From: Anaerolineaceae bacterium | GTDB lineage: Bacteria; Chloroflexota; Anaerolineae; Anaerolineales; Anaerolineaceae | Reading direction: 5' to 3' | NCBI GenBank assembly: GCA_003542325.1 | Contig: DPKV01000041.1 | Coordinates: forward strand, 1 to 7,488 | DNA: 7,488 bases | Part shown: positions 6,598 through 7,488 of the stretch, piece after piece | Layout of the letters: each line of letters starts with the position of its first letter | Position numbering within the stretch: the first letter of the stretch is position 1 | Program-made: the position numbers and the translations under genes | Notes under the pieces: model-generated | The model's input: only the letters and a program-made list of their open reading frames with translations | The model's database searches: none | What the model was told of the DNA's origin: nothing

Positions 6598-7175
6598 TCT
6601 GGATGGTGTGAGGTTGCTGCCGCTGGGGCGGCAGGGAAATTTTGGGGACTGGACAAAGTTGACGTTTGGCAATCTTTCAACCAGGCTATCACCGCATCGA
6701 ATTGGCCCACCATGTAATTCAGGGTCAGGGCCTCAATATCCGTTGTAACCTCGGCAAGTTCCGTCTGTAACCGCTGACGGTTTTGTTCGCAGGTCGAAAG
6801 CTGCCGGGTGATGATGTCCTGGGCGGGCAGGTTCAGAAGTCGGGCAATATAAAGACGGCTGAGGAACAGAACCCGGATGCGATGAATGCTGATCGGTGGG
6901 TGGGGATCGTTCAGCCAGGCCATCAGGCGCGCCTCGCCTTGTTTGGTGAGGGTATATTCCGTGCGGGAGGGGGCGTCAGCGCCGGGCAGGACGCGTCCGG
7001 CGATCAGACCGGATTCCTCCAGGCGCTTAAGTACCGCGTAGAGCTGGCTGGTACTCATCTTCCAAATCCTGCCAAGATGCTGTGGGGAGCGGAACCACTC
7101 CAGCAGCTCATACCCGTGGGCGGGTTGAGCTTTGAGCAGGCCCAGGAGGACTTCATCGGGGGTCAGATGTTTCAT
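6591..7175 (-). CDS. PadR-family transcriptional regulator
   Basis: This 194-residue protein has the PadR layout. An N-terminal winged helix-turn-helix (about 5-88) contains DEVLLGLL, AHGYELLEWF, the recognition-helix region STSQLYAVLKRLEESGLI (41-58) and the wing with RTEYTLTKQGEARL. An alpha-helical C-terminal segment follows (about 95-168), which in this family forms the dimer interface (Vir_act_alpha_C type). The tail (about 170-194) is Ser/Ala/Pro-rich and probably disordered. It is the first gene of a four-gene operon with the binding protein, permease and ATPase, so it probably represses the transporter and itself until a ligand is present. A perfect inverted repeat directly upstream overlaps the ribosome site and a likely -10 box, which supports autoregulation. 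The ATG at 7175 is preceded by AGGTG at short spacing. The ligand is unknown; by context it may be the imported compound. Confidence 0.92.
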   Translation of the reverse strand: MKHLTPDEVLLGLLKAQPAHGYELLEWFRSPQHLGRIWKMSTSQLYAVLKRLEESGLIAGRVLPGADAPSRTEYTLTKQGEARLMAWLNDPHPPISIHRIRVLFLSRLYIARLLNLPAQDIITRQLSTCEQNRQRLQTELAEVTTDIEALTLNYMVGQFDAVIAWLKDCQTSTLSSPQNFPAAPAAATSHHPER

Positions 7176-7177
7176 GC

Positions 7178-7200
7178 ACCTATTCTATCATGGAATAGGT
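7178..7200. promoter_or_regulatory. Candidate PadR operator (perfect 8-bp inverted repeat)
   Basis: ACCTATTC (7178-7185), a 7-base spacer, then GAATAGGT (7193-7200) form a perfect dyad ending two bases before the padR ATG. Its 23-bp size suits a dimeric winged-helix repressor. It covers the AGGTG ribosome site and a probable -10 box, so binding would block expression of the whole operon. The sequence differs from the ATGT/ACAT dyad of classical PadR sites, and binding is inferred from position and symmetry only. Confidence 0.55.
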
Positions 7201-7210
7201 AAATGGTGAA
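7182..7210 (-). promoter_or_regulatory. Possible promoter of the padR-transporter operon
   Basis: On the - strand TTCACC (7205-7210, 4 of 6 to the -35 consensus) and TAGAAT (7182-7187, 5 of 6 to the -10 consensus) are separated by 17 bases. Transcription would start at or next to the padR ATG, implying an almost leaderless message, which weakens the call. A promoter further upstream, in 7211-7290 or inside the repeat element, is possible. Confidence 0.3.
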
Positions 7211-7215
7211 TGGAA

Positions 7216-7251
7216 ACAGGGGACAGGTATCAGGTGACCCGGGATCAGGTT
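7216..7251. repeat. Degenerate 7-base CAGG repeats
   Basis: CAGG recurs at 7217, 7224, 7231 and 7246, in steps of 7, 7 and 15 bases, so successive heptamers read ACAGGGG, ACAGGTA, TCAGGTG, one diverged unit, then TCAGGTT. This is a short degenerate tandem array between the operator and the insertion-like element. No protein-coding or RNA signal is seen in it. Confidence 0.45.
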
Positions 7252-7287
7252 ATTTGGATGGGGGAAGTCGACTGGATAGGGAAAAAG

Positions 7288-7483
7288 CAGGGCAATCGCA
7301 AATTCATTTGTTTCAGTTTATTGAACTCTTTATTACCCAAAATTCACCCTTTCCCGCCCTTCGGGCACCCTTCCCCTGGAGCGAAGCGGAATACCCGAAG
7401 GGAATAGGGGAAGGGCTGGGGATGGGGTTGCTGATTGACTATCGCATGCAGAAATCTCAAGGGTTCACTTTGCGATTGCCCTG
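7288..7483. mobile_element. MITE-like element with 15-bp perfect terminal inverted repeats
   Basis: CAGGGCAATCGCAAA (7288-7302) is exactly repeated in inverted form at 7469-7483 (TTTGCGATTGCCCTG), bounding 196 bp with no transposase gene. The left flank is AGGGAAAAAG (7278-7287). The five bases visible on the right (7484-7488) are AGGGA, the same as the first five of that flank, so a 10-bp target duplication is possible. Ten to twelve base duplications are known in the IS4/IS231 type, but I cannot assign a family. The interior holds an AT-rich left part and a GC-rich hairpin. It may be a non-autonomous element or a collapsed IS with its two ends left. Confidence 0.6.
7345..7426. repeat. GC-rich palindromic repeat inside the MITE-like element
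   Basis: CCCTTCCCCT (7368-7377) pairs perfectly with AGGGGAAGGG (7406-7415). Smaller hairpins lie beside and within it: GCCC-TTC-GGGC (7356-7366) and CCC-GAA-GGG (7394-7402). The left arm is partly duplicated as CACCCTTTCCCG (7345) and CACCCTTCCCCT (7366). C-rich on the left and G-rich on the right, it resembles the dispersed intergenic palindromes common in many bacterial genomes. It could fold as RNA or as a cruciform. Open frames through this stretch are not convincing as genes. Confidence 0.5.
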
Positions 7484-7488
7484 AGGGA

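Noticed and set aside
7203..7484. 93-codon open frame at the right edge
   Set aside because: It crosses CAGG repeats, an inverted-repeat element and a GC-rich hairpin and has no domain or ribosome-site support.
7176..7488. Cobalamin riboswitch or Fur box upstream of the transporter operon
   Set aside because: I looked for a B12-box-like or Fur-like sequence because of the transporter class and saw none; the space before the insertion element is also too short for a B12 riboswitch.

Overview
The window holds six protein-coding genes: one on the + strand at the left edge and five on the - strand. No RNA genes or CRISPR array were seen. Composition falls into three zones by hand count of sample 60-base lines. 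Bases 1 to about 1665 are very AT-rich (23% GC at 421-480, 27% at 1501-1560). Bases 1665-2612 are intermediate (50-52% at 1681-1740 and 1981-2040). The transporter genes are GC-rich (73% at 4261-4320). The host looks like a GC-rich bacterium. The nucleoside-triphosphatase domain style, lipoprotein linker and intergenic repeats suggest Chloroflexota (Anaerolineae-like), but that placement is inference. The left third looks like horizontally acquired DNA next to host chromosome.

Left region (1-2833): a PD-(D/E)XK-like protein with a C-terminal DUF5655-type domain (+ strand) converges on, and overlaps by 77 bp, the 3' end of a Mod-like beta-class adenine DNA methyltransferase gene (- strand). 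The methyltransferase has its DPPY catalytic motif but stops before any recognisable AdoMet-binding FxGxG motif. Its last residues are antisense to the neighbouring gene, so it looks truncated by a rearrangement near base 930. Its own coding sequence also changes abruptly from about 50% to about 30% GC near base 1665, as expected of a recombinant gene. No restriction subunit lies beside it.

Middle and right region (2834-7175): a compact - strand operon reads PadR-family regulator, lipoprotein substrate-binding protein, FecCD-type permease, ATP-binding protein. Neighbouring genes overlap or are a few bases apart. Together they encode an importer of the iron-siderophore/cobalamin/heme/molybdate class; the substrate cannot be fixed from sequence. 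Three points stand out. The ATPase carries a second P-loop NTPase domain of the THEP1 type at its C-terminus. The binding protein makes sense only if translation starts at a rare ATT codon. A perfect 8-bp inverted repeat overlaps the padR start region and is a good candidate for an autoregulatory operator.

Right edge (7201-7488): no credible gene. It holds degenerate 7-base CAGG repeats, then a 196-bp element bounded by perfect 15-bp inverted repeats. A 10-bp target duplication is possible, with five bases visible and all matching. A GC-rich hairpin lies inside. This looks like a MITE or IS-end-derived insertion just upstream of the operon.
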